Source of the DNA: Neelides folsomi
Taxonomy: Eukaryota; Arthropoda; Collembola; Neelipleona; Neelidae
Length of the DNA stretch: 64,000 bases
Reading direction: 5' to 3'
Assembly (NCBI GenBank): GCA_034687125.1
Contig: JAQGBZ010000051.1
Coordinates: forward strand, 1 to 64,000
Made by a program: the position numbers and the translations under genes. A model generated the notes under the pieces. That model did no database searches. It saw only the letters and a list, made by a program, of their open reading frames with translations, and was not told the origin of the DNA. Positions 28,338 to 42,700 of this stretch are shown one piece after another; positions within the stretch are counted from its first letter, which is position 1, and the number at the start of each line of letters is the position of its first letter.

Positions 28338-31300
28338 TTAAATGGGGAGATTGAGGCTTCGAAGAAAAGCGTCAATTTGCCCTGTTGAAGGCGAGTTTGC
28401 GTGTGTGTACTGCGGTTGATGATATTGAGCCGAAGCAGTTGTCGGTGATTGTTGAATTGGCTCCGGTGATTGCTGTTGTTGGATATGAAAGTTTCCATGT
28501 GGGCCAAACTGCTGATGATAAAAGGACGGTGATCCATGGGGGAAAAGAGTCACTTGAGGATGCGGGAGTTCCTGAGCATACTGGAATTGATTTTGCTGAT
28601 TTTGAGGCTTCTCAACAAACCCTCGAAGTTTCTGTGTCAAAGTAATTTCTTGATCCGTTTTCGGAATGTCTTGGACCAAAATGGACGTGTATTGGCCACT
28701 ATTTGGATCGTAAATTAGCTCAGTTCGGTAGTTGGCATAATTAAAGCTCTGACCCTGCTGTTGCTTGTCATCCACAACTTGGGGTTGAGAGGAAGGTGAA
28801 GGAATTGGAGATGCCAATGGGGCATTTGTGGGTTGGGTTGGGATCCTCCTGGCTGGGAAAGTTTGTCTGGCAGGGAACCCTTGGAAGGCATTCCCTTCAG
28901 TGAAGACTTGGATGGGGAACTCTTGGACGTGGGCGAGTTCTTGGTCAAAGTTGAAGTTCCTTCCATGACCTGCGTTTTGTCTATCGAGGAATTGGCTCGG
29001 CTCTTCTGAGACCCCTTGGCTGATGGGGGTCAAAGGTGAGGGAGAGTAAGGTCGGAGGAATTGTCTTGGAATTGTTCGTTGTTGAAATTCAGCAATTGGG
29101 CTTTGAGTTGTTGCGAGTGTTGGAGGTGGTTGAGTAATTCTCACTCTTGGACGGAACGTGGTAGGAGCCAGACCAATTTGGGGAGATGCAGTTGGCCGTC
29201 TTTGCCTGTAAAAAGGGAAATTAGATTATATCATCATCAGGTAATAACTGGAGGAAATGAGGTTAATTGCAAAGGAATAGGTAATATGGGAAGATTTAAA
29301 CGTTTACCAATGAAGTTTAACCTTTCCAATTAAAGGGAAATGAAGGGCTATAAATATAAATAATGGTGACATTGACTCTTGAGCAATTTGAGGAAAATTG
29401 ATGGCTGAGGTTTCTATTGTAAATCTTATAATAAATGTAGAGCAGAAGGGGCCTTCTAAACCCTTGTTAGGATAATACAGAGCAGGAAGCGTATGATTAT
29501 CTTTATTTTCTACCTGTCAGCCAAAATTACTAATGGTCTTTTAGAACCAAGTTATGCAACAATAAACGTTCCAATTCATAATACACCCCTTGTTGCACTA
29601 ATAAAAGTAGATATAAAGAAAATTTAAACGTAGATTAACTAACTAAGCATGACATTAGGAGTTGCTTTCAAGCTACTACAACAAAATCTTCGTGGTCGAT
29701 CTCGTTAAAACGTCAATTTGCCTTTAACTACAATTTCTTAAAAAATTCGTTTCTCATAATCATTTTTAACAAAAAGTGCGAATGTAGGTGGCGAAATAAT
29801 TTATTTATATTAGTGTAACAAATTTTTATAAAAAAAATAATTAACGCAACGCGTGAAAAGGGAGTAGGTGTGAGAAATAAGTAGAAATATGTAGGAAATG
29901 AAACTGAAAATAAAAAGAAATTAAGGTGAGGTTTAAAGCATCACTTTGTGACTCACACAAGATAGAAGAAACAAAGGTGTATTGTTCTCAGGACCTAAGA
30001 GTTGGTGACTGAATAATTCGTTAGTCATGCTTGGGATCGAGACTAATAAATTGAAATCGAAAGTGGAGCTCCCTCCACTTCTGCAGTGCGTGGACCAAAT
30101 CACGAAGACAAAAGGTTGAAAGGAAATGGATTAATTTATCTCTTTCGCCCAGAGCCACCTCGGAAAGCCCAAATCCCTTTATACACGGAGATTACAGGAA
30201 ATGAGATGTACGACCAAGTTGGTCATAAAGAGGTGAACCAGAGGCAGCCTTTAACTACAACCTTTAACTGCAGCCTTTAACTACTTGGGGAATTTAACCT
30301 ATGCTCTAACGCTTAATCCATCATCACTGATTGTACCATAAAGAAAAATTCCTTTGCAGCTTCCATTTCCTTGTAATAATCTATATTAATCGTATTAGGA
30401 GTATACCATACTAACATTAAGTACATATAAGGAGGATACATTTACTCTTATACCTACTCGTTATTAAAGTTCATATGAGTATGAACCGTTCAAAATTTAC
30501 GTATACAAACTCGAGTTATACTATGTATATAGTAAATGTATCAGTAAATGTGTTTATTAGAGATAGAGCTATAGGAAATAAAGAATTATTAAGTAAAAGG
30601 GAGTTTGTGTTTATAAGGTTTGAGTGTGGAGGGTGATTGAGTAATTGGATTAATACCTCGGGGAGATTCTGAAGAGAGCTGGAAGCTGCTCTTCACTCAA
30701 TTTCTCCTCGACCGTTTGCTCCAGCCCCTGAAGAACATTTTGTGCGAGTTCTGGTCGAGGAATTCTCTGGCGGACGCCTCCTCTGACAGGCGGGATTGAC
30801 TGCTCATCCGCTTCGTCATCTTGCGTTTCCTCTTTCGGAGCATTCGGGTCACATGGATTCCCAGAGACGTAGGAGAACTCTCGTCGAATCCCATCGGGAT
30901 CCACGTACCTGCAGAAAATGGAAAAAAAGTTCACAACCACCGTTAGCAGAAACTGCTCTAGAATTTACCACTTGCACAACTTTTATCTGTAGAAAGAAAC
31001 ACTAGCATTTTCATTTCTTCAACGTTTCCAATATACAAAACATTAAAATGCCGTGCTCGTGCCGCTACAACTTTGTATTATGACTTTATGAGATATTTTG
31101 TATACCATATGTATTAAGGAGATATTAACATGAAATTGTGTACCTGGTCTTGGTAATTGATATCGCTAATTGCAAACTACTGTCATTGTACTTATTCATG
31201 CTGTTCACATAAATAAAAATTAACATTTTGATTTAAAGCCTCCTGGTAATCCTCAATGGGTGGATGTATTTTTGAAAGGATAATGAGCCCTAGTTAATTG

Positions 31301-34300
31301 TTAATTTGACTAATTGCAGATAAATAAAACCATAAAAAAGAAGGTTATTGTTAAATTAATTAATATTTTCTCAAATTAAACCTCTCATTATTCTGATGAT
31401 TTGGAGCGATTGAAAATTTCGCATTCACCTTCCATTGCTCTTTTCACACCATTATAAAGGAAGGATTTGATAAGTTATTTCTTTCGTTATACTTTATTTT
31501 GTATTTCCAATTGAGTAATTGCTGTTGAGTAGAGGCCAAAGTAATAGGAACATACAATACGTGGAAATCACCTTTTTGTTTTTACTTTCCTTAATGAAGC
31601 CTCATGTACAAATTCGCACACCACAATTCCTATGATTTCTGTGCTCACGAACTTATTAAATATGCGGCTTCTCAAAAATATATTATTTATTATAGACCTA
31701 TATTATGTTTGGAGACATTTAGCGTTAGTTTATGCACTCCAACATATTATAAAGAGCATTAATGAAACTGTAGTATCTTCATATGCGAAGAGCATGCCTA
31801 CCTGTCTAACAAGCTACCTTATGGCACATGCAAGACTATTTTCCCATGCATGGGAAAGTGTAGTGGGAGTATTTGAAATTTTTCTCATTGTTGTACTCTT
31901 AACGTTTGATTAAAAGACCTCGAGTTAAATACGCATTTTCATATTTAAGCATAAAAACTTATCCTACATATCTAAAATATTGTATTATGTATTCATACAT
32001 GAGAATTGCTTTAACTGTGTACAAATATTTCTACAGCTGTGGTCTCAGAACAATAACAAATAAAATCTTAATTGATGAATTTAGTTGAAAAAGTACTTGG
32101 GATGGATGAGCCAATAACTCATAACCGCATTGTCAAGATTGCTCTTTGCATAAAGAACCTTTACTCTTGAAAAATGTCATTCAACTTTCATGAAAAGGCA
32201 TTTGGCAAGACTCACAGAGCACAATGGAATCAAGTTTATGAATAATGTAATTTATGGGCGGGCTTACCCGTATTTTCCTCTCACGACGCAGTCCGTGCCC
32301 CGAGTCTCTTCCTTAAAAGATCCGTCTTCGGCCTGGCACAAACATTTTTATTAGAATGGGTAAATAGAGGAAGAGGGGGAAATGTAAATAAACTGATTTG
32401 CCTCGTATCCAAATGTGAAAGATCCATTTTCATTGATGTGACTGTAGTTTCGGGTTGTTCCCACATTGGGTCTTCGGTCGTCGTCTCTATCTCGATCTCG
32501 GAGATTTACCTTTTCCAGCAAAGCAGTTCTCGTTCCTGAATCAAAATATTGTGAGGTCTGGAAGGGAATTTAATGAAATTTTTCATTTCAATTAAGTCAC
32601 CTGAAGGAGTTGCTTGTCTGTAAGTTGGGACGACCCTCACTGGTTCCACAACTTGCTGCTCCTCAAACAGAACCTGATCATTGGCAATTTGTAAGAACAA
32701 CAAATATCAATCAATATTTGTACCACATGTCCAACGACCCATTCACCCTCAACATAACTAGATTATTTACCAACAATTAATTTCAATTTTTCATTGAGTC
32801 TAATTGGAACTAACAACTGGTAGTCGATCATAATTAAAATTCATAATAGCTGTCTTTTAATTCGTATTATATAACACGCAATTTTAGGTCTAGTCTAGTT
32901 TTCAAATTCAAGTACAAGTAATTTGGCAAATGTCCTTCAAACCATCAAAACGTGTTGCTTTTATATTACAAGTTAAATCGCTCAAGTTTGCTCCCAAATG
33001 TCTCAAGTTTGCCGAGTGAATTTTAATAATGAGGAAAGTGTCAATTAATCATGCAGAAAGGCCGATGAGATTTGAATGAGATCATTTCATTTTAATTACG
33101 GCCATTGCTTCAGATTCTTCCATTATCAAACATTGGGTGTAAAGAAGTGAGCTGATCGCCATTAAATAATGAGAGCTCGATTACGCCATCACTTGATTTC
33201 CAATAGAGTCCCCCCAACGCACACCTGAGATCCCTAAGCTAATAGATTCACATCAATTGAATTGATTCTCTAACTATAATCCTATTCTTGGGATCGAAGA
33301 CAAAAGAATGGGCTTTTCCACATGCCAAGCCCCTTGGAAAAGAGAATGGAGATGAAAAGGGAAGTGTAAACGAAGAATTAAGCGACTCAATAACTACACA
33401 TATTTGCTCTTATGTATTCTTGTGTAAATTGTGGAGATAATCTATTAATCTATATCCTTTGACATTCCTACACTTTCTTTTCCTATGATCACATCTACGC
33501 ATATTCAACGACGGTTGATGTAATGATGAAAATGATGCCCAGCGGGCGACAGGAGAATACAAGAATGTTTAATCCTAATCTTATTTAACTATTTTGGAGC
33601 CAATTTCCTAATAAGAACCATTTGGTTATACTGCCCATATTATGAGATTTATTATGCCAAAGTTTATTCGCAATTTCAATTCTTTCTCGAGGCCAAATAG
33701 AATTTAAATGCCTCTTAATTTACGATTACCAAAAATAAAATATCATCCTCCTAAATTAACTTACATTTCTAATGGACTGTTAAGTGGTTTTCAGTATGAA
33801 AAACATTTAAATACAGAATATTAAAAGAATTATACTAAAGGTATTAACTTGGTGCAATTCACTCACATTTTCATCATAAACTCGTTTTGACCTTAGCTAT
33901 AACTTACGTCTCTCACAATTTTATAAAGTGGCTCAATCTTTGTCAATTTCCATCTCCCTAATATGGGGAGTCCGTATAAATTACAATTTGACAAAAATTG
34001 TTCAATTATTGGTAAGATAGCCCAAACATGTGTCTTCGCCCACTCGTTCCTTATCCCTTTGTTGGAATGAGAGCCAAATGGATTTGACCATTACCATAAT
34101 TTGATAATTATTAAAAATATCTGTATAACCCTAAGATCCTAAGTGAATAGTTTTTACTTACTAACACATGTAATGAATGGACATGTAGTACATATTACTA
34201 AACAAGAATTTATGTCTTGTTCATAAATGCCCAAAGACATAAATTGGAAAATAATAAAAATTTCTCTTATCTGTTGGGCAGAAATCCAATTTGGAATTTA

Positions 34301-34626
34301 GAATATAGTCATACCTGAGGAGAATCTTCGATGTATTGAACATCTTGAAGGGCTTCAGGTGCTGGTGTGGTCGAAGGCCTCGCTTTGACCCGAACTCTTC
34401 TTACTCTCGGTCCAGCTCGGATATTTCCATTTTCGTCGACCAGCACCGGCCTCCTGACTCTATACTTCCTCAGGACTTTTTTCGGGGTGACGTTTTCCTC
34501 TTGGGATTCTCCTTGACATAAGGCGGCCGCCACCAGGGCACTCAGAAACAACACGACCTAATATATAAAAAGGGTCTTGAGATTTTTGTGGGCCAATTGG
34601 GGAAGACGAACCAGAAGGAACCGCAT
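28338..34626 (-). CDS. Cuticular protein B (R&R domain, seven exons)
   Basis: Exons 34626-34612, 34557-34315, 32673-32601, 32535-32402, 32332-32268, 30908-30657 and 29205-28338 join in phase to 549 aa. Residues 1-19 are a signal peptide (MRFLL joined to VVLFLSALVAAALC). A basic linker (KYRVRRP, RVRRVRVK) precedes the R&R chitin-binding domain at about residues 143-195: NENGSFTFGYE, EETRGTDCVVRGKYGYVDPDG and REFSYVSGNPCDPN. The last motif, with its paired cysteines, marks a conserved CPR subgroup. The tail is Pro/Gln-rich with one ordered island (YDPNSGQYTSILVQD). Intron 4 (32401-32333, 69 bp) uses a GC donor. If the last intron is retained, translation stops at 30650 after PRY, giving about 262 aa. 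The product should be an extracellular chitin-binding cuticle component. Confidence 0.87.
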
Positions 34627-34668
34627 GTTGCCTTCGTCACAGTCAATTTGCGAAGGTAGTCGAAGGAG

Positions 34669-34706
34669 GACTGAGAGAATCGGCGAGGCTCATTAAACTT
34701 TTTATA
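34669..34706 (-). promoter_or_regulatory. Core promoter of cuticle gene B
   Basis: On the minus strand TATAAAAA (34706-34699) is followed about 30 bases later by the arthropod initiator TCAGTC (34674-34669, A at 34672). This predicts a 46-base 5' UTR before the ATG at 34626. The spacing is canonical for a TATA-plus-initiator promoter. Confidence 0.7.
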
Positions 34707-35800
34707 CATCGTGCATGTTGAGGTCCATTGTTGGTCGGAGTTAGAGGCGATTCCCTTATCAGTGGGAACGTCTTGATCGCTCTGTTTTCCCAGCCCCTCC
34801 TGCCACCTTTTCCCAATCCATTTTCCACACCCATGAATGAGTCCGGTGGGGAACTCGCCAATGCTGAACAAGGAGGAAACTTACTCTACGAGAAACAAAG
34901 ATTCGGTTAAAAACAACAACCGGCGACGGTGGCAGTTAACTTAATTTAACTCAAATTAAGCGGTTGGTCTTGCATAATCAACTCCTCCGTTGTTGAGGCG
35001 TAAATGCCTCAACATGCAAGAGTTAATTGTCCTTTGTCGTAAACCGCATTCTCCTAATTCTTAAACTTCCTTTCAGAAGCTTTCGCCCGATGTCAAAAAC
35101 AGTTTAATTATTATTAAGTATTTGAGGAAACCAGTCAAAGAATCTTTGAAGCCTCAAAGCTTTCCACTTTAAAACAACATGCATTTGGACATTCCAACAT
35201 TCGTGACAGTTTTATGCCTTCGACTTCGTTACAGTTAACGGAAGATATTTCCTATATGAAAGTGCGAGTAATTAGAATATATGAAAATTAGAATATCAGA
35301 AAATGAGCACAGTGAATGAAGTGATCGCTTTCTGTTTTCTCATTATTAAAACCAAAAGAATAATCAATGATTGCATTATGTTTGATTTTCCATTGAGGCA
35401 AGTAGATGATTGGATAAGGGATATTTAATAAAGCCCAATTTTAATAATCGGATTGATTATGCATTAAAGTCGCGTATCTTTTGCGTTTCTTATCAAGATG
35501 TAACTAAATAGCAAGGGAACATTTATGTAATAGCTTCCAAACTGCGTGTGTGTGAGAGAGGTCTATCATATTTAATATTATACAACTCACAGAAAGTTCC
35601 CAATGACAAAGTAAAGTCATTGGAAAGTGGTTGAAGGGATTTTAATGGGAGGAACATCAAGATTGAAGAATGAACCGAAATTCTCAATCTCGTTCATCAT
35701 CACCACAATCATAAGTCATTCTTTCCAGATGAAGAAGTCAAGTGGATGGGAATTTTACAATACGAGAGCTTTTTCTGCCTCTGCACGATTTTCCTAATTG
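34707..35800. other. Intergenic, nothing recognised
   Basis: The two overlapping minus-strand frames at 34542-34871 cover the gene B promoter and are not credible genes. The remainder is ordinary AT-rich DNA. Confidence 0.4.
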
Positions 35801-35816
35801 ACAAGGTGAACTTTTT

Positions 35817-36008
35817 ATGTTTTTACGTCTCCAGCTCTTCATCTCATTCATGGTGTCTCGGGAGATCACGAGGAGTGAGGAAATGAAACCAAGACAGAAT
35901 GAATTCATCCTGTTTCATCTCAATATGATGGAAATTGACAAGATAAAGAAATTACTGACTGCTTATGTTGAGAAATTCAGTTCACTCTTCGCTCAAAGCT
36001 ACCAATAA
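35817..36008 (+). CDS. Small ORF with a nearby poly(A) signal, unknown
   Basis: A 63-codon plus-strand frame starts MFLRLQLFISFMVS and ends in SSLFAQSYQ. The N-terminus is hydrophobic enough for a short signal or anchor, and an AATAAA lies at about 36056, some 48 bases after the stop. It could be a complete small gene or the last exon of a plus-strand gene, because an acceptor-like sequence (cctaattgacaag) precedes it in a compatible phase. Start context is poor and no family is recognised, so a chance frame remains likely. Confidence 0.25.
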   Translation: MFLRLQLFISFMVSREITRSEEMKPRQNEFILFHLNMMEIDKIKKLLTAYVEKFSSLFAQSYQ

Positions 36009-36568
36009 TTTAACCGCAGAAGGCAGAACAAATCAAATATATAATACAAATATTTTAATAAAGATCCTATACCTCATACAATATACCAAACATAGAAGCA
36101 ATTACAGATAATATTATATACATATGTAAGTATTCTCATATGGGCATAAACTTTATGTTATTTCGTTATTTGTTTAAGTACTCATATTATTCTCAAGAGC
36201 CTGGGTATGAAAAAAGATATTAAAAATTAATATAAAATGCTCCTTACATGGTACTTCGTACATTAATAAAACAAGCGATATTTCCGCCTTTGTTTATACA
36301 ACAACCTTTGTTGATTCCACAAGTCCCCGTGGACGATTTTTCTTCCGTTTTCTACTTCCTTTGTCGCATAAAGGGTTAATGGGCGTGCGGCTATGTCTTT
36401 ACTCGTTAATCTCTTTTTTCCTTTAGAGATTAAAATGTGCAAAAAAGAAGTGTAATTTTTATTAAATTGTCTTATTAGGAATAGGAATCAAAACATGATT
36501 ATATCAAGCTTAGCACTTTGACCTGCCAAAAAACTGTGGGAGCATTTAAGCAGTGGTGAGGGCATTTA

Positions 36569-36670
36569 ATTGTAGCCCTCTTGGCGAAGATTAATGGTGA
36601 ACGCGGCTAATATGGCCAACTGTTGGAACACGTAAGTGCCAGTGTTCGTTTGACTCATTGTGTCAACTAT
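36569..36670. other. Short patch with coding signal on both strands
   Basis: On the plus strand a frame containing MVNAANMANCWN runs into a strong donor, AC|GTAAGT, at about 36631. On the minus strand the same DNA encodes a 30-residue frame from about 36662 (MSQTNTGTYVF, ending NLRQEGYN stop). Only one can be real; no further exon was tied to either. Confidence 0.2.
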
Positions 36671-36748
36671 TAAACTATTATTATTATTTAACCGTTGTGT
36701 TATTCTATTGTATGGTACGTACACCTACTTACATGACCACTCGATTTC

Positions 36749-39700
36749 TTAAGGGCAGCTTTCAGATTCATTATGTAAAAGTTGGCCTAATTTGCTTTCA
36801 GCTTCCCAACTCTTCCAGTCCCGTGTATTAGGAGGAACCAAAGGAATTTTGTCCTCCTTTGCGGAGGCGAGTCAAGAGATTAACCATTAAGACATATATT
36901 ACTCGTGTGTCATATAGGGTACATAATATCACTGATATTACTAATCGAAAGTATGTGTAATGAATGGACTTCCCAGTTCCTATTCCTATAAAGATGTTTT
37001 TATCTCTTGGCAAAATCAAGAGCAACAGAACGGACTCGTATAACAATAATCTCGTTTCGGCATTTTGGCAGTATTCAAAGCATGCATTGAAATGCTTCTG
37101 TGTTTGTGTTTGTCTGACAATTTGTTCTTGTAAGGAAGCGACCTGTAGGGTCAATTAAACCTGTGGGATATTCAGATAAACGTCATCATAAAATATGTAT
37201 TTTAAATTCAATTTATGCAAAGTTATAATATAAAGAATCAAACTATCTAAACTACTTTACATTATGTAATATTATATTCTCCATCTGATTATAATCTTAT
37301 TATGGTACTTATCTAACTTATATGCTCAATATTTTGTATTGTACTCTGTTTATTTAAACAGCTTAACCAATAGGTATATGATGGTAAAATCTTATAAAAT
37401 GTACTGTAACAATATTAGTAATAAATTTCAATTATGATAAGAAATCCAGTGAGAGTATTTTGAATAGCTTAAGCTTATTAAGCAAATCGGTTAGCCATTG
37501 AAGATATTTATTAATTTGGATCTAAACTCCAAGGGTCTTTGTTTGTAGCGACGGGACTTTGAAAATAATTCGCGGAATTTGTTTAATAAACAATAGAGCT
37601 TGGATGAGTTGCGAGATGAGGGAGGAATGTTATTAAGAGCCTCATAATGGAAGGAGGGCAAAGAGATAAATATTGTCGATATAAATGAGGGAGAAATAAG
37701 TGCTAAATTAATAAATAAATATGAGAGTGAAGAAAGGGCCAAAGTGTTATCATCATAAATGAAAGTCCTTAAGCGTCGCCAACAATGGGAGTCAGCTAAG
37801 TAATTTTAAATTGTATCAATCCAACCATTATAAGTATTTCAATATGCTACAGGTCAAATGGGGGCTTCGAACTCAACCTCGCTTCTAATGAGTCCAACGA
37901 GAGGGAAACGGGGGATAATTAAAGGTGAATGGATTTACAGCTCCCACCGATTACTAATACAACTCCAAGCCCAGTCAATGTCTCCCCTTGAAGTGAGAAA
38001 ATCAAGGGTTTAATTATCCAAATGGCGAGAATGTTCGCTTCTGTTAGTTAAAAAGAAACATCTTTTGTGCACTACCGTTGGTGCATATTCAGTTATTTAT
38101 TGAATATTGCGAAAAGTGGAGCATTCGTCGTTTCCACACCCTTGCCATTGGCGATGAGATCTTTTTTACTTAACTGCAAATGAGATGTTTGTCATAGGCC
38201 CTTCCACAACTCTGGGAGTGCTTTTTGGTAATTGAACTTCACATTCAGCTTGGATCAGCTTTTTCCTCTCTGTCTGCCGAAGGAATTGTAATAAGGATTG
38301 CATCATTTTGAGGGCTCCCTTAATTGTATTAAGAATGAGATTATTTTCAAATCACTGGTCAGATCATTTTGTTTCGCTCGACTACTTGAGTCCATTCGTT
38401 TTTTGAATCTCATCAATTAGTCATTTGCTTTTACTCTTTGTGGTCACTGGGGATTGTTGAATTGCCGTATAAATGCATTAGCTAATCTAGTTCATCAACT
38501 TGGGATGCAATATTCAAATTAGTTATTTAAATATGAATAGCATGTCTACGCAATATTTTATTTGCTGATGTTTATTCCGTACCATCATTATTTTTTCACT
38601 CGACCCTCATTGGATTCTTGAATCAATTCATTTTATTAAGTTGGTTTCATTCGTGATCTCCAATTGTCCTTTTTTATTTTCAAAACTATTTATTGCACCA
38701 TATGCTAATTGTTTATTCTTTTTATATTGTGTTTATTCATTTTTATATGAACGCGAGCATAATAATGCATAATGCAATGCAACATAAATGCTTTTTTCTT
38801 ACAATTTGGTAAATAAGGGTTGCTAGTTAGAGAGAAAAATTGGATTTCATTACACACATAATATCACAGAGTAAATGAAGTAAAATGTAACGGCAGAAAA
38901 TTATTTTACATAAAAGAAAATTAAAAATGGCAAAAATTAAATTATAGATAAGTTCTTATTTTATAAACTGCTTGTAGTAAATTGCAATATGAGTAATTTG
39001 TATTTTAAATTGTTAACCATATACGATAAGAATGATAACAATACCTTTAGTTTTTAGATGTTAAACCCATGCCTATATATTGAAAAGAGAAATTGAGCTT
39101 GTGATATCATCCTCAAGTGTCATATGTATCGTATCATATTCTTATAAGAGAAACAAAGACTTCCTTCACTCCCTTCAATAGTTTATTGAAATCAAAGGAA
39201 GAATAATTTTAGTAATAACGATGGTCATAATTGCATGTTTCCTCCCTATTCTGCATAGTACCATAAATAAAGGAAGTTCTTTAAATTAATACTTCGTAGG
39301 CCGCAAGTAAACTGTTCAATGAACCCTTCCTTGATAATTAACCACATGATCATATATACCATAAATACATTAGAGAATCAACGTCCTTTAACCATTTAAT
39401 GAAACAACAATGAAAGTGGCAATGGCTATTATAATTTCCTCATTCCTCATGCTCATAAGGAAAACCCAAGTTAATTGTTAGCACTATTTGAATGTAAAGG
39501 AATCCCACTCAAGATTCGAAGATACAATAACTGAAAATTAAATTAATTAAGGAACCTATATGAATAATTAGATTCCTTACTTAAACTTATTGAATTAAAG
39601 AAGAATTTTGAAAATTTAAAAACTCTGAATATATTGTACTATGATTGGGATGTTAATAAGTTAATTAAGGGTAAACAGTTAACAAAAAATAAGATTTCTA

Positions 39701-42700
39701 ACGCTGAAATATTTTAATTAAGTCTACTGAGGTATGTTTTCCGAAACATTAAATTACGATACAAAATATAATGTGTGCATTTCAAGGGAATCTTCATTTT
39801 GGTAAAGTTTTTCATTAACAATAAAATAATACTTAAATTTTAATTACTATTGATGAGGAAATATTTGCATACTGCCATTGGTGCGTGCAACCCGCGTGAA
39901 ACACCATATGTGTTTAAGCCTTATACCATTCTGATCGTAATTTTCTTACCTTAATAGTTAATACCTTAATGATTTTAAACCTTATCACATTAATACCTTA
40001 ATACATACACATCTTATGACTTAATCACCTTAAATCTTTTATACCTTATGCCATTCTGATCATAATGACTATTTGACCTTATGCCTATTTGATATGTAGA
40101 ATTACACCTTATATCCTATTGATCGTAATTACCATTTATCACTAAATTATCGTATTTTATGTTGAAAAGCGAAGAAATTCTGAACATTTTCATAAATTAA
40201 TCAATACATGTTTGGCTTTTCTTTGTAGATTTTTCAAACCCAAATTTACAAATTTAATTTAATTTTTATGCATACATATTATATATTAGACACTATGCCT
40301 TATTTTTCATTTTACTTAGAGTTAAACAAATAAGTTACATTGTTCTAAAAATTGTACTTTAATAAAAATTTAACATAATATAATTTTTATACAATAGTTA
40401 TAATTTACCATAATATACATACTCATAAAGGGGCAAGAATATTGTACATTCTCCTTGTTGCTCTCACTTATTGTTGTTTGAATTCATTGGCTAGATTATA
40501 CTGTGAGATATTCGTATTTTTTACTCTAGTAATAGTGCAAAGACATTAAAGACACGGTTAGTTTGATTTTTAAATTTTTACGATCAAATAGTTATTACAA
40601 TAAGTTAAACCCAACGATATAAAAAATTACGATCAAAGCAGTTACGATCAATACATGTGAAGGTGTAAAGAGTTTAAGGTAAAAAATCATTACGATATAT
40701 AATCATTAAGGTAAATAAATATTAAGGTGTAAATGGCATTAAGATAAAAAGAATTAAGGTAAGGTCTTTACGATCAAAACGACATAAGGTTAAAACTTTG
40801 TAGGGATCCCTGCCATTGATCGACAAGCCTTCAACTATTGAAAAATGAATTTTTGTTAACATTTGATGTTTGCCCTGGCTTTTACTGTGACATTAATATT
40901 TAAACAAATGATTTCATTCAAAAGTTTTAATAAATTATTTAACTAACTTAAGATTTCTAATATAGGTAAGTACCTGTGTATGTATGTAATATAGCGTTTA
41001 CTATACTTAATATTATGTATTTTAATTGATTATAAATTATAAGGTACATTTAGTTATATGATTATATGGTACATTTTATGCTTAACATTGACCGTCGCTT
41101 GAAAGGTAGTTATACAAAACTACATATTATACCTAATATTTGATTTCTGTAAGCTTCAGGTACATGTATTTGCACTAATAAAATAGTACATATTTTGTAT
41201 GAATTTTATTAATAGTGTGATCAAAATAATTATTGGGAAATTATTAAAAATAATAAAATCGTAATTAAGTACCGTTTTTCTCTAATAAAATTAATATGTA
41301 ATATACGAGCAAATTTATTTATGTAGGTACTTACATATAGTATATGCAAGAAGTTTTAATTTGTTTATTGCAATAAATAATTCACTGTCAGTCAGTTTTT
41401 CACAAATTAGTTTACACTTAAATATTACCTTAAAATAATAACTTTTAAATGCGTTTTGACAAAATACATTATAAAATACATCAAAATACAAAATACATTT
41501 GTGACAACATTTTTCCGAATACTTGTCGTTTTAAAAATTTAAAAAATAAAATGTAAGTCTAATTAAATATAAAATAATAAATACTTAATATATCATAATA
41601 TTGCTTAATATCGAATTATATCCGATGGGTCATTTAAATATTGAAATTAGACATGAAAATAAGTAGGTATACTCGTTACTGTTGAGATCATATAATCTTC
41701 ATAATTTAATAATTTAAAGACATTAAAGAGCTATGTCCGCAGTTATCACATCACTAAACAACGATTTTAAATCAAACCACGAGCCAGTTTCCTATGATGA
41801 GAATGACTAATACCTGTAAATACAAACAAACATTTCACCATTAATCACAAGTTCTTATTTACTTATCATGTACTATATATTGAAGTAATAAAAATAAATG
41901 TTTGATTTCAATCATAAAATAAGAAAATCTCCTGTTTAATGAATGTATAGAATAAACATTACATACTTGTGCTATATGGGAAAATAAATGATATCAATAA
42001 AAAGCCAATAAAAAGGTCATCATTATTAAGCGAGATGCTGTTGATGTTATCAATATGTAAATTCATATTATCTTTACTGCTTTTTTAGTTTTCACTTTAC
42101 GTATCTTGAGATTTAAATAAAACTCAATGTACAATCATATGGATGGATGGTGAGACAAGGTCGGTGCTAATGCTAAAGAGTTAAATGAGAGAAGTGAGAA
42201 TGATACGCTTATTTTGTATGTATTGGATATATGGTTTGTTTTGCACTCCTCAAGGCTCTTCTTAATGGAAAACATTATTCTTGCAATTTCTCAAGGAAGG
42301 AAAAAAGAGGAGAAATATGTAAAGTAGGATTTAAATTCCAGTACATCCCACACCCTAACTTATCTCTCATTTAATTATGAACCAATTTATTTCCACTTTT
42401 TATTTCCTACTTTAATCAAAATAACACCACACAATCAGTTAGTCAGTCAATAATAAGACATACACAAATTAAAGTATGCGTAATGTCCAATTGGTGACAT
42501 AACAAAAGCAGCTTTTTTAAGTCAATTAAAATGCAAAGTTTCACGATAGTTCGAAGAATCATAAAAGTCAAGTTTAGAACCTTGCAATATAATCTGAAAT
42601 AATCTCTCTATACACACAATTGTATCAATCAATGACATAATGACATTAAATATGTACACTAGATATATTGAACAACTCTTTGACAGGAGATGATGACAAG

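Noticed and set aside
31632-32088. Plus-strand ORFs of 93 and 60 codons inside a gene B intron
   Set aside because: They are AT-driven open frames with no start context, motif or poly(A) signal.
34542-34871. 109-codon minus-strand ORF upstream of gene B
   Set aside because: It runs through the TATA box, initiator and first intron of gene B; the first exon of gene B uses a different frame.
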